Source: Fasciolopsis buskii
Taxonomy: Eukaryota > Platyhelminthes > Trematoda > Plagiorchiida > Fasciolidae
Assembly: GCA_008360955.1 (NCBI GenBank)
Contig: LUCM01005015.1
Location: 86,533 to 150,532 of the forward strand
Length of the DNA stretch: 64,000 bases
Direction: 5' to 3'
The notes under the pieces were generated by a model. It was given only the letters and a program-made list of their open reading frames with translations, had not been told where the DNA came from and did not search any database. This document shows positions 49,301 to 60,325 of this stretch, in pieces (within the stretch, counting starts at the first letter, position 1; every line of letters begins with the position of its first letter). Position numbers and translations under genes: made by a program.

Positions 49301-50370
49301 CGTTGATGTGACAACGCATCGGTAAGACGGCAATTACCTGCGTAGTTATACCGNNNNNNNNNNNNNNNNNNNNNNNNNNNNNNNNNNNNNNNNNNNNNNN
49401 NNNNNNNNNNNNNNNNNNNNNNNNNNNNNNNNNNNNNNNNNNNNNNNNNNNNNNNNNNNNNNNNNNNNNNNNNNNNNNNNNNNNNNNNNNNNNNNNNNNN
49501 NNNNNNNNNNNNNNNNNNNNNNNNNNNNNNNNNNNNNNNNNNNNNNNNNNNNNNNNNNNNNNNNNNNNNNNNNNNNNNNNNNNNNNNNNNNNNNNNNNNN
49601 NNNNNNNNNNNNNNNNNNNNNNNNNNNNNNNNNNNNNNNNNNNNNNNNNNNNNNNNNNNNNNNNNNNNNNNNNNNNNNNNNNNNNNNNNNNNNNNNNNNN
49701 NNNNNNNNNNNNNNNNNNNNNNNNNNNNNNNNNNNNNNNNNNNNNNNNNNNNNNNNNNNNNNNNNNNNNNNNNNNNNNNNNNNNNNNNNNNNNNNNNNNN
49801 NNNNNNNNNAGTCTGAATATGGCCCCTCAGGAAGACTCTGTGCTGGCAGCTTATTGTTTAGAGAGGTAGCGCCCGATACAACTAAACCCGACTTGAGAAG
49901 TTGTGATAAACTTCTTCGACAGCAGCATATCTCTCTGGAATGGAGTTTTATCAGTAAAGATCTTGATATTTTTATTGTCCGCATAGTGGGCAATGGTCAC
50001 CTTGTTTGCTCCAAGCCCCTTAGCAAGGAGTTCATCACGGAACTGGAGTAGAATTGGACGGTTATTTTGAGAGGTTTCTTTCGGCGCGCAGAGCTTAGTC
50101 AAGGGTGGTGGGTCATACTGCAAGCATTTATTATGATAGATTAGGCAAGTGGCAGTGGGGGGCGTCGGTCGTATTAGAGATTATAGCGTTTTTCTCATCC
50201 GCAATTCGTATGTGGGCCGCTTTAGGCGGGGAGCCAAGAAAGCGCTCTAGTGCGGCGAGCTTGCTGGTAGTGGTGTCATTGGATGGGTCGATGAAGCTGG
50301 CTAATGGGGCAGTTTCAATGACAGCTATTCGGTCTTTTGGACTTCCATTTCCAGGCCCCTTAGTCATTTT
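46304..50370 (-). mobile_element. Near full-length decayed LINE (upstream ORF, endonuclease, reverse transcriptase)
   Basis: Minus-strand order: an upstream region with PPPLTKLCAPKETSQNNRP, NKNIKIFTDKTPFQRD (the TPFQRD string before the endonuclease in some flatworm LINEs); a 456-N gap; a poorly readable endonuclease start; then SLTHKIRKPRLLANKTPND and QFVFVLGRLQSPLN (endonuclease C terminus, '+..PTR..N..D..L'); the linker VDITEVFNTYFSSTL; RT with RPSHKPGPDGIST, DPENFRLIGHTSVLS, LINPIQHGRSCLTCQVD, YGIRNPVLSWLSSYLSDRFQVV, and IGIIQGSALGPLLFLLYIND. This is a jockey/CR1-like architecture. Frame breaks and stops show it is inactive. The 224-codon plus-strand frame at 46728-47402 is an antisense by-product. 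Confidence 0.88.
49354..49809. other. Assembly gap (456 N) inside the LINE
   Basis: It separates the upstream ORF (TPFQRD region) from the endonuclease region of the minus-strand LINE. The frame running through it is an artefact. Confidence 0.95.
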
Positions 50371-50797
50371 GAAAAATTTAGAGATTTGACATCAGATTCA
50401 TCAAATACATCGATAGGCGGGACTGGGCATGTGTTCTTGGGAGTCAGCGATTTCAAGGGGTTTCTGGGTGCAGTAGTGCGGCGCTGACGTCGCCTTAGTT
50501 TCGCTGGTGAAGGCGTAGTAGTGGCCGTCGAAAGTCAACAACGTCCGGAAGTGATATGAGATGCTATAAGCGTTTGGTAACTTCTAGGCAAAAAACGGGA
50601 CGGAGTCAAGAAGTCCGATAGTGAGCAGATAAGAAGATAAGTAGACAGCAAATTATCATTTTAGGGCAAAGTGGAATACGGACAGAATTTATGATGACAC
50701 AAAGGCTTTCAAATTAGGTGCACGGTGAACAACGAGGAGCGCTGTAGAGCAGGCAGCGTTAAAACTTATTTGCCGCGGACTACAGGTAGAGTGAACG
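50371..50797. other. Spacer between two head-to-head LINEs
   Basis: No coding motif is seen. It lies between the 5' side of the minus-strand LINE and the readable start of the plus-strand LINE, so it may hold one or both 5' UTRs. Confidence 0.4.
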
Positions 50798-52389
50798 GTG
50801 CAATACTGCCAACCGGAAAGTAAACGGCGAGCTTTTCAGGCCATGACATTCGGTGTCCCGAAGGGAACCAGAGGCATTCATCCTTCTCCACAAAGAAATA
50901 GCCGGGTAAATTGTGAACGTCGCATACATGCACGATCACCCTTTCTTAGAAAGGACGCAGCTCGCCCGGACGGCGTTCAACAGCTAGTCACGAGAATGTT
51001 TGAGGAACGCGGGTTAATCGTGGAGAAAGAGGCTGCGCGATCAAAACTCATGCATAAAGCATGAGCCCAGGCTCATAAGTGACATGATCGAAGCCCTGAA
51101 GAATATGACGGGTTCCGTGGGGGCTAACCTTAACGGTCCATTCTGCCAATCTCCGAGGGTAGAACAGGAAGCAGCTGCATAAAGCTATGGCAGGCCTGTT
51201 TCAGGCTCAATTTGCGTCCAGGATTCTTCCATAGTAAAGCGCCCGGGGCTTGGAGCGGTCTATCATCCAAAGTATTGTGTGCTGAGGGCGCAAAAGAAAT
51301 TTAAGTATTCTCGGTTTTAGTTAATTAGGATGCAGGGCTTGAGAAATATACTTTGTGATGAAAGCACCTGTCATAGAATATCTCAGATTATGGTACCAAC
51401 AGCACAGTAAATGTTTTCACGTCCAAAAGCCTTGGATTCGTCGAGACACAGACCACTTGAACAGAAACTGGAGGCTTTCGGGTGAACACTAGGGTAAAAA
51501 ACCGGATGGAATCTAGGGGTAGATCTCTCGTTAAGGGTAAAAAGACGTGTACCAGGTACAGCACAGCTGCACAGGTATCTGTTTTAGGACTACACTGCCT
51601 CCTGACGTGTATCAGTGACACAAAGACGGCTTTGGAAATCCGTGTCCGACGTCTGCAGATGGCATAAAATTACCATGGACAGCAAAAATTAAAGCTATTC
51701 AGGAGGATCTTGATAAGGTTTTCTAGTCGCCCTTAAGTTTGAATATTCCGTTAAATTTTAGCAAGCTTCAGCGGCTCATGGAAGGAGAAGCTTGTCCCAA
51801 TGGTTCTCTGAGTCGGACAGACTATGTAGTCAAAATGGAACAAACGCAGCGGGTGAGAGACCGGGAGGTATTAGTAAATGCGGACTTACAACCCAGCCCG
51901 AAAGATCGGCCAACCGCAGAGAGGGTTTGGTATGCCTTACGCCAAACTGAGGTGACTGAAGCATCTAGAAAGCCCAGGGTCCTCCTTCCGATGTTCAAGG
52001 CCTGTGACCGACCCTATGTGAAATATTGTACATGGGAGTGTAGGCCGTATTGGAACAGGTTATGCGTCCTTTAACACGCTGGTTTAGACAACTGAGGAAC
52101 ACGAAGTATCAGCAGAGGCTAAATGCTCTCGACATGCTTCTCCTTCAAGGAAGCGTGAAGAAGTGAATTATTAGGAACTATACAGTTTTTTGGGGGGCTC
52201 ACCGAGGTAGAGGACCCTTTTCCAGATAGGCAGAATGAAACTCAAGGGGACGATGGGAAGGCCTGCAAGTACAGGGGTGGGAAGCAAATCATTCGCCATA
52301 CAGGTGGTGAATGACTGGAATGAGCTATCAGAGGAAGTAGTTGACGAGCGATCAATGAGTGAGTTCAGGAGAGGACTGGACGACGCATA
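50798..52389 (+). mobile_element. LINE copy with deleted RT core (linker and RT tail)
   Basis: Plus-strand order: linker VTRMFEERGLIVEKEAAR, MIEALKNMTGSVGANLNG (pre-RT linker); then, with most of the RT palm missing, CISDTKTALEIRVRRLQMA (decayed ADDTK region), IQEDLDKVF, LNIPLNFSKLQRLMEGE, DREVLVNADLQPS, LLPMFKACDRPYVKYC, RPYWNRLC, YQQRLNALDMLLLQG, and the C-terminal VVNDWNELSEEVVDERSMSE ending in a stop at 52389. Each block matches, in order, the second half of jockey/CR1-type LINE polyproteins. About 600 bases of RT core are lost and several stops interrupt the frame. Confidence 0.88.
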
Positions 52390-52659
52390 GCTTCCCTTGG
52401 TCGGAGAAGACAGTATATGAACACTGGGGACAGGGAGGATATTCATCGAAAATGCATGGTGATAATTCTCACGTTTTGAAGACTGTGGGAACAGCAACTG
52501 GAGCTACGTGCATGAATTCCACTTTTGGCCCAGTATGAGAATAAGGATTATGAAGTCTGGTTATCGAAGCACCGTCTGATCCAGCGGGTTTTCGGTGCAA
52601 TAATCTGGGCGATCATGCATCGCAAAGCAAAGTTTAGGAATGCGGCTGAAAACTTGAAG

Positions 52660-53045
52660 GTTGAGAAGTGATTTTGTTCCCATTCTCGTTTTAGTAGATG
52701 TGGGGCTTTTATAGGAAACCAGATAGGAAATGGGAAGCGAAACAGACAGTGGTGTGTGCTGGATCTTGCGCATGTTATCGAAGGAACTCTGGACGCTTGA
52801 TTGGCAGTTGAGGCCACTGCTGTCCAAACTGAACTGAATTAGATACTACCCTAGTAACAGAGTTTTAGGTGTTGTCGAGATTAGTGGAGACAAGGTCTCT
52901 GGGCAACGTGTGCTTTAAAATAACGTTCCTAAAGATCGATGCTACTCTGCGCATACCCTCGGAAAAATTTTGGACTCTCGTTTGGATCTTTAGGCCACTT
53001 CTGTCCTGTGCCAACTGATCTGAGCTGAACTGGGCTGAAGGCATT
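52660..53045. repeat. Degenerate direct repeat downstream of the LINE
   Basis: Two diverged copies of about 185 bases appear in tandem. The clearest matching parts are TTGAGGCCACTGCTGTCC (52807) against TTTAGGCCACTTCTGTCC (52991), each followed by an AACTGAACTGA-like string and preceded by a CTCTGGAC/TTTGGACTCTCG-like string. It may be the 3' UTR of the preceding plus-strand LINE. Confidence 0.45.
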
Positions 53046-55540
53046 AAGACCGGGCTGTTTGTCGTGTTCATTAAGCGTAAACTATCGGTTTGGCGCGCGT
53101 TTTGTCTGGCTTTTCTTCGCATGTTTTCTTTCCTTGCGGATGATTGACTCTCCTGGGTAGGTATCTAACTCGACCCTGTTTGTATCAATCAGCATCAATC
53201 AACCAAAAATAACTGAAGTCCTCATGGAAGGACTATTGACGAAGTCTCCACCCAATCAAGAAAGCAGTGCTCATTCAGGAGGTTTCTTGCGCGATGTAGG
53301 TCCAACAATTGAAGTAAAAATTTTTTGGGCTTTTAGCTCCATTGTATGGGGTTAACTCCGCCTTTTATGAGGAAGGTGAGTGCTTCCATCCTGCGATTTT
53401 ACTGGCTATCTCCATTGTTAATCTCTTTGACGTACTTGAAACTGCTGCCAAGCCGCTGATGCCAAGCAGAGATTTGTAGGAATTAACTTACTTTCCACAC
53501 TACGAAATATTTCATAATATGGATTTTAGACTTTAACTCGATTGTTCGGTTTGATACTACACCCAACCTAGTGAGACGTATGCCACTCCAAGTCTCGGTC
53601 ATGGTTGCCTGTCCCCCTCTCTTTTCTTTCGTGGATTAGTGGCTGTGGGGTGTGGCCTTCTCACCTCACTTATTTGCGAAGCATACCATTAAAAATCTTT
53701 CACAGGTACACTGATGTATGCTAGACCCCATTTATCCCGGCTATTTTTTGATGTCTCGCTTGTAAAGCTAATAAGGTTTCGTGTTAGAAAGACAAAAAAT
53801 GCTGTTAACTTTACTTCTCAATAGCCAGATTGGTGGGGTTTTTATTCGGTCGCCCTCTAGAGGAGTAATTCGAATATTTCCTTAATAAAATGACCACCAT
53901 GAAGGATGTCCCACGCGTTGATCATGCACGCTCCAGTTTAGGTCTACTGATCATGCAGCTTTAAATCAGATCTTGGAGTGCTTCTGTCGTCAGTGCTTCC
54001 ACTTCTTATTTTTCAGCATAGTATATTGTGTCCCTGGCTATTTTGGGATTCTGGTCTGAACTGTGAACATCCACTTTAGGTTTATCAACAGCATAGCTAA
54101 GCTCGGGCGTTGCGTTGGTGCTGGAAAACTGGTCCGAGGGTCTGGTTTTTCCGGCTTCTAAACTGTTATCTGATGTTGGTTTTCATGCGAATAGGCGATG
54201 TCATTACTAACAGAGAGTGCATGTTTTATTTACGTGCCTCCAATTCATGCCTGCGGCCGGGATGAAGTCACACCATTGATTTTGCTTAATCCATCTACTC
54301 TTTTACTGTTCTTTCCACTAATCACAATTAACTCCAGGTGTCCGATTCATCTGCTTTTTACTTCAGTAGGAAGATTCCACACGTCTTCATATGTTTTACG
54401 GACTTAATCTCCCATCCGAGTAAAAATTGCACTTTCATCACCGATGCATAGTTAAAGCAGTTCAAGTTGGAATGTGTCAAACTACACTCGCCTTCTCCGG
54501 AGAGCTTTTGCATCTCATTCTTTACTTTTGTTTTAGAGCTATTTCCATGGTAGCCCTAAATCCCAGCCCCTTTCTCCAAATGCATCGATTCTTGACTTCT
54601 CAATATTGGTCACAGCCCACTATATCTAATGGGGACTTCTGCTGTCTCATTCGATGCGTGCGTCTGTTGCAAGGCTGCTGCAATTAACGTGATTCCCTAG
54701 CCGATGCCTTCATAACGTCACACGCCACACACGAATTGCTTACGCTGGTAGCTTTTGGCCATGAATAGCAATGCAACGTCGCTCGGCTTGGCATCCCACC
54801 TGGCTTATTGAGATTCGCTATTCTCTGCCACTATGTCTCGGGGTTATGGTTGTCAATCTTCTTATTAGTGCATTAAGCCTCAGTGGCAATGCGTCGTGAT
54901 CCTTCCCTCATGCAGAGGCTTCACATATACAGTAGGTATTTTACCGCTTGGAGATTTCGGAGTAAGGTGACCAGTTTATCTGTTTTTTCGATGATCAGAA
55001 TTAGCATAGTTCATAGGGCTGCAACACTTGTCGGGTACCATTTGCGATGTTCCGACATATTGACGGTTGATTGAATGCAAATTCACATTTTAATTTTCCT
55101 CGTGACTGGCACTTCGATTCTCAAGAATGCCAGTGTTAGCACCTTCATTTGTGGTAAACTTCAAAAGTGTAGTTCTTTCAAATTTTGTTAGTTTCCCAGG
55201 ACCTCAGCCAAAAGAGCCCTTGACATATTGGTGACAGTCTGGTCAAAGGAGTTTTATGGAATGAATTTGTCTTCCTGTTTGCATTTATATTTCTTGATAC
55301 ATAACTATCACTGCTACTGTAATCCATCGCCAGTAAATTTATATCGTGCCCTTGTGGTACTACCATATAAGTGCATGAATGTCCGCCGAAACAACGGAGT
55401 GGTTTAGAAACAGCACTGCCTTTTGACGAGCCACGTTGGCAGCTATTGCATTCTTCAGAGTTTTAGCAAGTGGGAAACTGCTTAGGTGCAAGCATCAGCG
55501 CTCACACTCCGAAAGAGGTTGGATGTGGAGGGTTTACAGT
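53046..55540. other. Unassigned, pyrimidine-rich on the plus strand
   Basis: No conserved motif. By eye T and C are strongly enriched on the plus strand, the reverse of the skew at 21-33 kb. Short frames (for example 54427-54687) have no recognisable domain. Confidence 0.35.
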
Positions 55541-55544
55541 GTCG

Positions 55545-56045
55545 CGAATGTATCGTGGACGAGGTGGTCGAACTTTCGAGGCGCTTCAAGGATCTAACAT
55601 CAAAACACACTTTTTCAATGCAATATGTACCTTTTGCACTGGCGAATATAAGCAAAATGACGTTCATGGAAGTTGTCCGAAATGAATGTCTGGATGGTGG
55701 CATTTTCGCTTTAAAAGTGAGGTACCAATGGGCATAAAAATAGTTCCCAAGAAAGATTGGGTGGTCCCTGCGTGAAACCAATCTTCCTAGTCTAGTGTAT
55801 GGATAAACCTTTCAGTATGCACTAACTTTCTACAAACGCTTTGTTTGACCGTGTTAATTGACTTAGTTTGCAAGTTCGCTGCCTGTTTTTCTTAAACAAG
55901 ATTGATAAAACTTCGGAGTCAGTTGCCACTGTAGCATAATACCAAGTTAATTCCCGCACTGGATGTACCGGTTTGGATGCACTACACCCACTCGAAATCA
56001 AACATGGGGTCGAAGCACCAGTGTCGGAAAATGCCGCGGAAATAG
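55545..56045 (+). repeat. Left outer arm of the inverted repeat
   Basis: About 500 bases match, in inverse orientation, 62645-63170. The shared part includes a frame reading YVPFALANISKMTF, VRNECLD and ALKVRYQWA, followed by a stop. Identity is roughly 85-90% by eye, with many single-base indels in the right copy. The encoded string is not a family I can name. Confidence 0.85.
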
Positions 56046-57334
56046 GTTAAGTATGAAGGAAATAATAAAGCCTCAGAGACAAGATGTGTTGTCCTGTTTT
56101 TGCCGTACGCGTTCTGAGAATTATGAAAAACGTTCTTCGTTATATTCACACCGAACAGGGCCAGGTATCGCATGTATATGTTAAGACACTACTAACTGGG
56201 ATTGCGGAGAGCGATCAGTTTCCCATTTTGTCTATTATTTAAACGGAAACAAACATCTTGACGCTGAGATTCGCAGCTCTAAGTTTTCCAACGCCACCAG
56301 CAAATGGTGAATCTAGATTTAAGACATTAGTTACCAGAGGTTGAATTCTGAAGCAAATACATTTCACGGCGACTCCATAAGTGTCACGTGCTCCTGAAAA
56401 CTGCTCCGGTTGTCGCAGTTCGTGACGTAATCTCAGCATCGCACTCCACCGTACTCAAGCTCCGGAGGTACCTCGAGTTATCATCCACTTCTTGGTGACC
56501 ACCAGGAAGGAGGACAGATGGAAGTTCTTGTTGGTCTTGATGTAGTACCTCAAACTTAACAGGAAGAAAGGTATGTACCGTATTTGAAACCTTCCAATCA
56601 CCAAGCTATCCAAACCATTTTAAACTACCATGATTATCTCAAGGTTGATTCCACCGCCTGCTAAACCAGACAGCATTCTGAACAACAATGGCGGAAATGA
56701 AAAGGAATGTTTCATTCCATTGTAGTCGGCGAAAGGTGAGAAACACTGGTCATAAATCACAAATCCTCAGGAGTTGTGACGATACGGTTCCTTGAAGACG
56801 GGAATGGTTCTGGGGTGCAGCTTGGGAAAATAAGTTTATCGCGAGAGATGGGACGAGCTAAAACAACATGGAATACCTTCAGACGTTGGCCTGAAACTAC
56901 TTAACCAGAGCTTTAAGAAAACCGCTGGCTTATTGGACATTCCGGATGTATCTATATTAGATCGCTTTAAATATAAACATGATGCCAACGCAACATTTTA
57001 ATAAAATTATGGAAATGACGGGTGCAAGAGGAAAAAGCAACAAACGATGTAAAACCCCTCACGGGCGATGGACCAACCTACAACTTACACTGCTCGGATG
57101 TCTAGGATGAACTAATCCGCCTAAAATATAACAACGTTTGTATAGTAGATAGTGCGTCATTTAAGTTTCGGTACAAATATGCATCTACCGTGGCTCCAGT
57201 ACCATTCGAAGTAATTACTGGTGCTCGAGACATGCAACTGTCTTCAAATAATGGCGAGTAGCTACGATCAAACCCGTACCGACGAAGGGAATGGCGGAAT
57301 TCCGCATCGATAGTACTAAAATTATTCGGTAGAA
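56046..57334. other. Loop segment between the left arms, nothing recognised
   Basis: If the fold-back were complete this would match 60326-62644, but I could follow similarity only for a few tens of bases at the inner edge. No coding motif. Confidence 0.35.
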
Positions 57335-58225
57335 ATGATGTCACGTAACTTTGCCGATCACACTCAATTTGCCTATCGTGGCTCTCGCTCTTGTTTGGTT
57401 GCTTTAGCTTATGTTACTCACTGGTCACTGTCACAACGAGACTGCACCTTGACGTGATGTGATGGCTTGCATGCCTCCATGACCCAGCCAGGTATACAGG
57501 ATGGCTTATCTCAAGCCGAAGATCCAATCATTCATGGAAGATCAATAGGTATCAGCCTCACGATGTGGTATTCTAGTCCCCCCAGTCGGGGGTTGATCTG
57601 TGTTGGCAGCTCAGTCGGAAAAACGGGTGGAAGAATAATTGATGCAAGTAGATGGGCTTTCACTCAGCCATGCCCCGCTGCGTTTCGGTCAGGGTTTTGT
57701 CAGAACCAAAGGAATTGTTTGAGAACCCTTATCGTTCTTCTGCTTAGCGGCTGCCTTCCCTAACAGTAACCGTCTACAATGCTCCGTGTGTTACACGCCT
57801 ACAAGTAATTCCATATTGCATGGATCGTCGCACAGGATAATCAGGACGGCCTTGGCCAGTCCACCGCGCGGAGTGGGTAGTGATAAGTATGCTACTTTTC
57901 AGAGTTTCCTCTCTTTTATTCAACATGTCTCTTCTGTCTCCAACGGAATCTCTTTGCCCCTTCTGCTAACCCATGCTGTCCCTACTGGAAACACGCCCGA
58001 TGCTCGCAACGGTTCATTGTCAAATAGTGCGGTAGGTGGCTTTCAGCCTGTTAGCTGACATTTTGTCAAGCCTTGTCAGCCTCTGAATCTCGGTTCCTTC
58101 AAGGTGTGCACTTTAATGCAGGCTGGCCAACAGGCGCATTTGCTCTGACAGTGGACTGACTCACTTTCGATTGATATTTGCTGCGTGAGTGAAACACGAA
58201 TTCAGGATTCGAGTAGAGTAATTCA
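57335..58225 (+). repeat. Left inner arm of the inverted repeat (LINE 5' region)
   Basis: It matches 59275-60325 in inverse orientation: GCCTATCGTGGCTCTCGCTC, TCCCCCCAGTCGGGGGTT and GCCATGCCCCGCTGCGTTTC occur in both, with indels. The 3' half is LINE sequence also found at 13.4-13.76 kb. The 5' half (SPPSRG, FTQPCPAAF) is absent there, so it may be an extended 5' UTR or a separate repeat. Confidence 0.88.
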
Positions 58226-58680
58226 ACTAACTGCGCCAACTGTCTCGTCAAGATATTTTCTTCGCACTTCAGGAGACGAAGCAGCTCAAGCTGTGAGTCA
58301 ACGTGGTGTAGGAATGGTCTTAAGTGAGAAGGCTGAAGCAGCCCTTTTAGACTGGATCCCGGTTAGCAGTCATTTGTGCGCCGTGAAACTGTGGAACATA
58401 CAGATCGGATCACCACGAAGTAAGTGTGTCAGTAAGTTGACTATTGTCCTTGACCCGCGAGAAGCAAATATGTGAGTAAACCTGAACATGCTCGGCCAAT
58501 TACGCCCTCCCAACAGAATAAAAAAGCCTTCGGCGACTTTAGATCTCCATGTCCATAATGACGATGAAAAAGCGAGTTTTGATGAGACCTGGTTACCCTT
58601 GTCTCGGAAGAGCAAAGGCTCTAACACCTGCGCGTGGTTATGGTGAGCAGGTGATTTTAATGCACAAGTGAGGAGGTAAA
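57885..58680 (+). mobile_element. LINE fragment: 5' coding region and endonuclease
   Basis: The plus strand reads NTPDARNGSLSNSAVGGFQPVS, then after frame breaks MQAGQQAHLL-like sequence, CVSETRIQDSSRVIQLTAP (endonuclease start), LRTSGDEAAQAV, GVGMVLSEKAEAALLDWIPV.SHLCAVKL, and, after another break, AGDFNAQV (58645-58670), the catalytic Asp/Asn motif of apurinic-type endonucleases. This is the same family as the copy at 12.3-13.8 kb. No RT follows. Stops and frameshifts make it inactive. Confidence 0.88.
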
Positions 58681-59274
58681 GCCGTGATATGCACATCGAA
58701 CAATCACATTATAATAGTCGGCGCTCTCTTAACATCCATGCGCCTATCGCCTGCTAACACGCAACTTGCCGCGAGGTAGGACGGGGATCATAGAGACTCT
58801 CTGACACACCTATGTTTGCAGACTACACTGTGCTCTCTATCTAAATGACGAAGTTCTCCGATAACAGGCTTGAGTCCCGCGAGGCAGTCGCAGATATGGC
58901 CATACATAGCTAACTCAGGATGTCTGGTATGCACGCCCTTGTCATGCCCTCTCGAGACCATAACGCACGATTAGTCTCCGCTGATAACAGCATGCTGTCT
59001 GTTCCAGAACCTGATAAGCATTGTACCCTGGATCGCACAACCACTACGGATGCTATCAGCACACGCCATTGTGTTGATGTGAGTTAAAAGCCGTTTTTGC
59101 TGCAGCCTCAACATTCCACGGACGGAGCGCCCACTCAAGCGCCGAATCGGCCATCCGACATCTGCATTAACATCAGCCTGTGTCAGACAGCAGCTACGAA
59201 ATAGGAGAAACTATCCAGAGAGAATACTCAAGCAATTTTGTACGGGAAACATAGTGTGGCGCACAGTATTAGTT

Positions 59275-60325
59275 TGAAATCTTCTATCTCCGAATCCTGA
59301 ATTCCGTGTTCTCAACTCACGCAGCAATATCAAGTCGAAAGATGAGGAGCCAACCTGAATCAGATGAGTCCTAAGATGCGAGAGGTGACGGTCGCGAAGG
59401 AGCAAATGCGGTCTGTGGCCAGCCTGCAATCTAAGAGACGCTGTTTGTCTGACCATCGATTCGTGGGTCGATGTTGATAGCACGGAAGGGCATTATGAGG
59501 ATAGATACTAAGGGAACTGGAGAATCAGAGGCTGACAAGGGCTTGACAAATCATGTCAGCCTAATCAAAGCTGTGAAAGCCGCACTAATTTGAACAAGAT
59601 ACCGTTGCGTAGCATCGGGCGTGTAATGTCTCAGTAGGACAGCATAGGGTTACGTCAGCACAGGGGCAGACACGAGATCACTGTTTTGGAGAAGAAGAGA
59701 CATGTGTGAATAAAAGAGAGGAAACTCCTGAAAAGTAGCATACTTTATCACGACCACTCACGCGCGGTGGACTAGCCAAGGCCGTCCTGATTATGCCTGT
59801 GGCGACGACCATGCAATATGGAATTAACTTGTTAGGCGTGGACACACGGAGCATTGGTAGACGGTACTGTTTAGTGAAGCAGCCGCCTAAGCAGAAGCAA
59901 ACGATAAAAGGGTTCTCAAACAATTCCTTTGGTTCTGACAAAAACCCTGACAGAAACGCAGCGGGGCATGGCTGAGTGAAGAGCCCTCTGACTTGCTCAA
60001 TTATTCTTGCCACCCGTTTTTCCGGACGAGCTTGCCACCACAGATCAAACCCCCGACTGGGGGGACTAGAAAAACCACATTCGGTGAGACTGATACCTGT
60101 ATTGTGACCTTCCATGAATGGATTGGACTCTTCTGGCTTGAGATATAGCCATCCGTTATACTGGCTGGGTCCATGGAGGCAGCAAGCCATCACATCACGC
60201 TCAAGTGCAGTCTCGTTGTGACTCAGTGAACAGTGAAGTAACATAACTGAAAGCAACCAAACAAGAGCGAGAGCCACGAATAGGCAAATTGAGTGTGCAT
60301 CGCAAAGTTCGTGACATCCATGTCA
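59275..60325 (-). repeat. Right inner arm of the inverted repeat, indel-rich
   Basis: This is the reverse complement of 57335-58225, with inserted junk of up to about 100 bases (for example 59335-59520) and many one-base indels. The minus-strand frame of 199 codons (60277-59678) is continuous only because indels happen to compensate. It includes HNETALERDVMACC, SPPSRGFDLWWQ and FTQPCPAAFLSG. Confidence 0.88.

Noticed and set aside
49346..49993. A 215-codon minus-strand frame
   Set aside because: Mostly N; an artefact of the gap.
59678..60277. A 199-codon minus-strand frame starting with a signal-peptide-like hydrophobic segment
   Set aside because: It is the inverted copy of LINE 5' sequence and indel-altered; the left-arm version is interrupted, so there is no evidence of a secreted protein.
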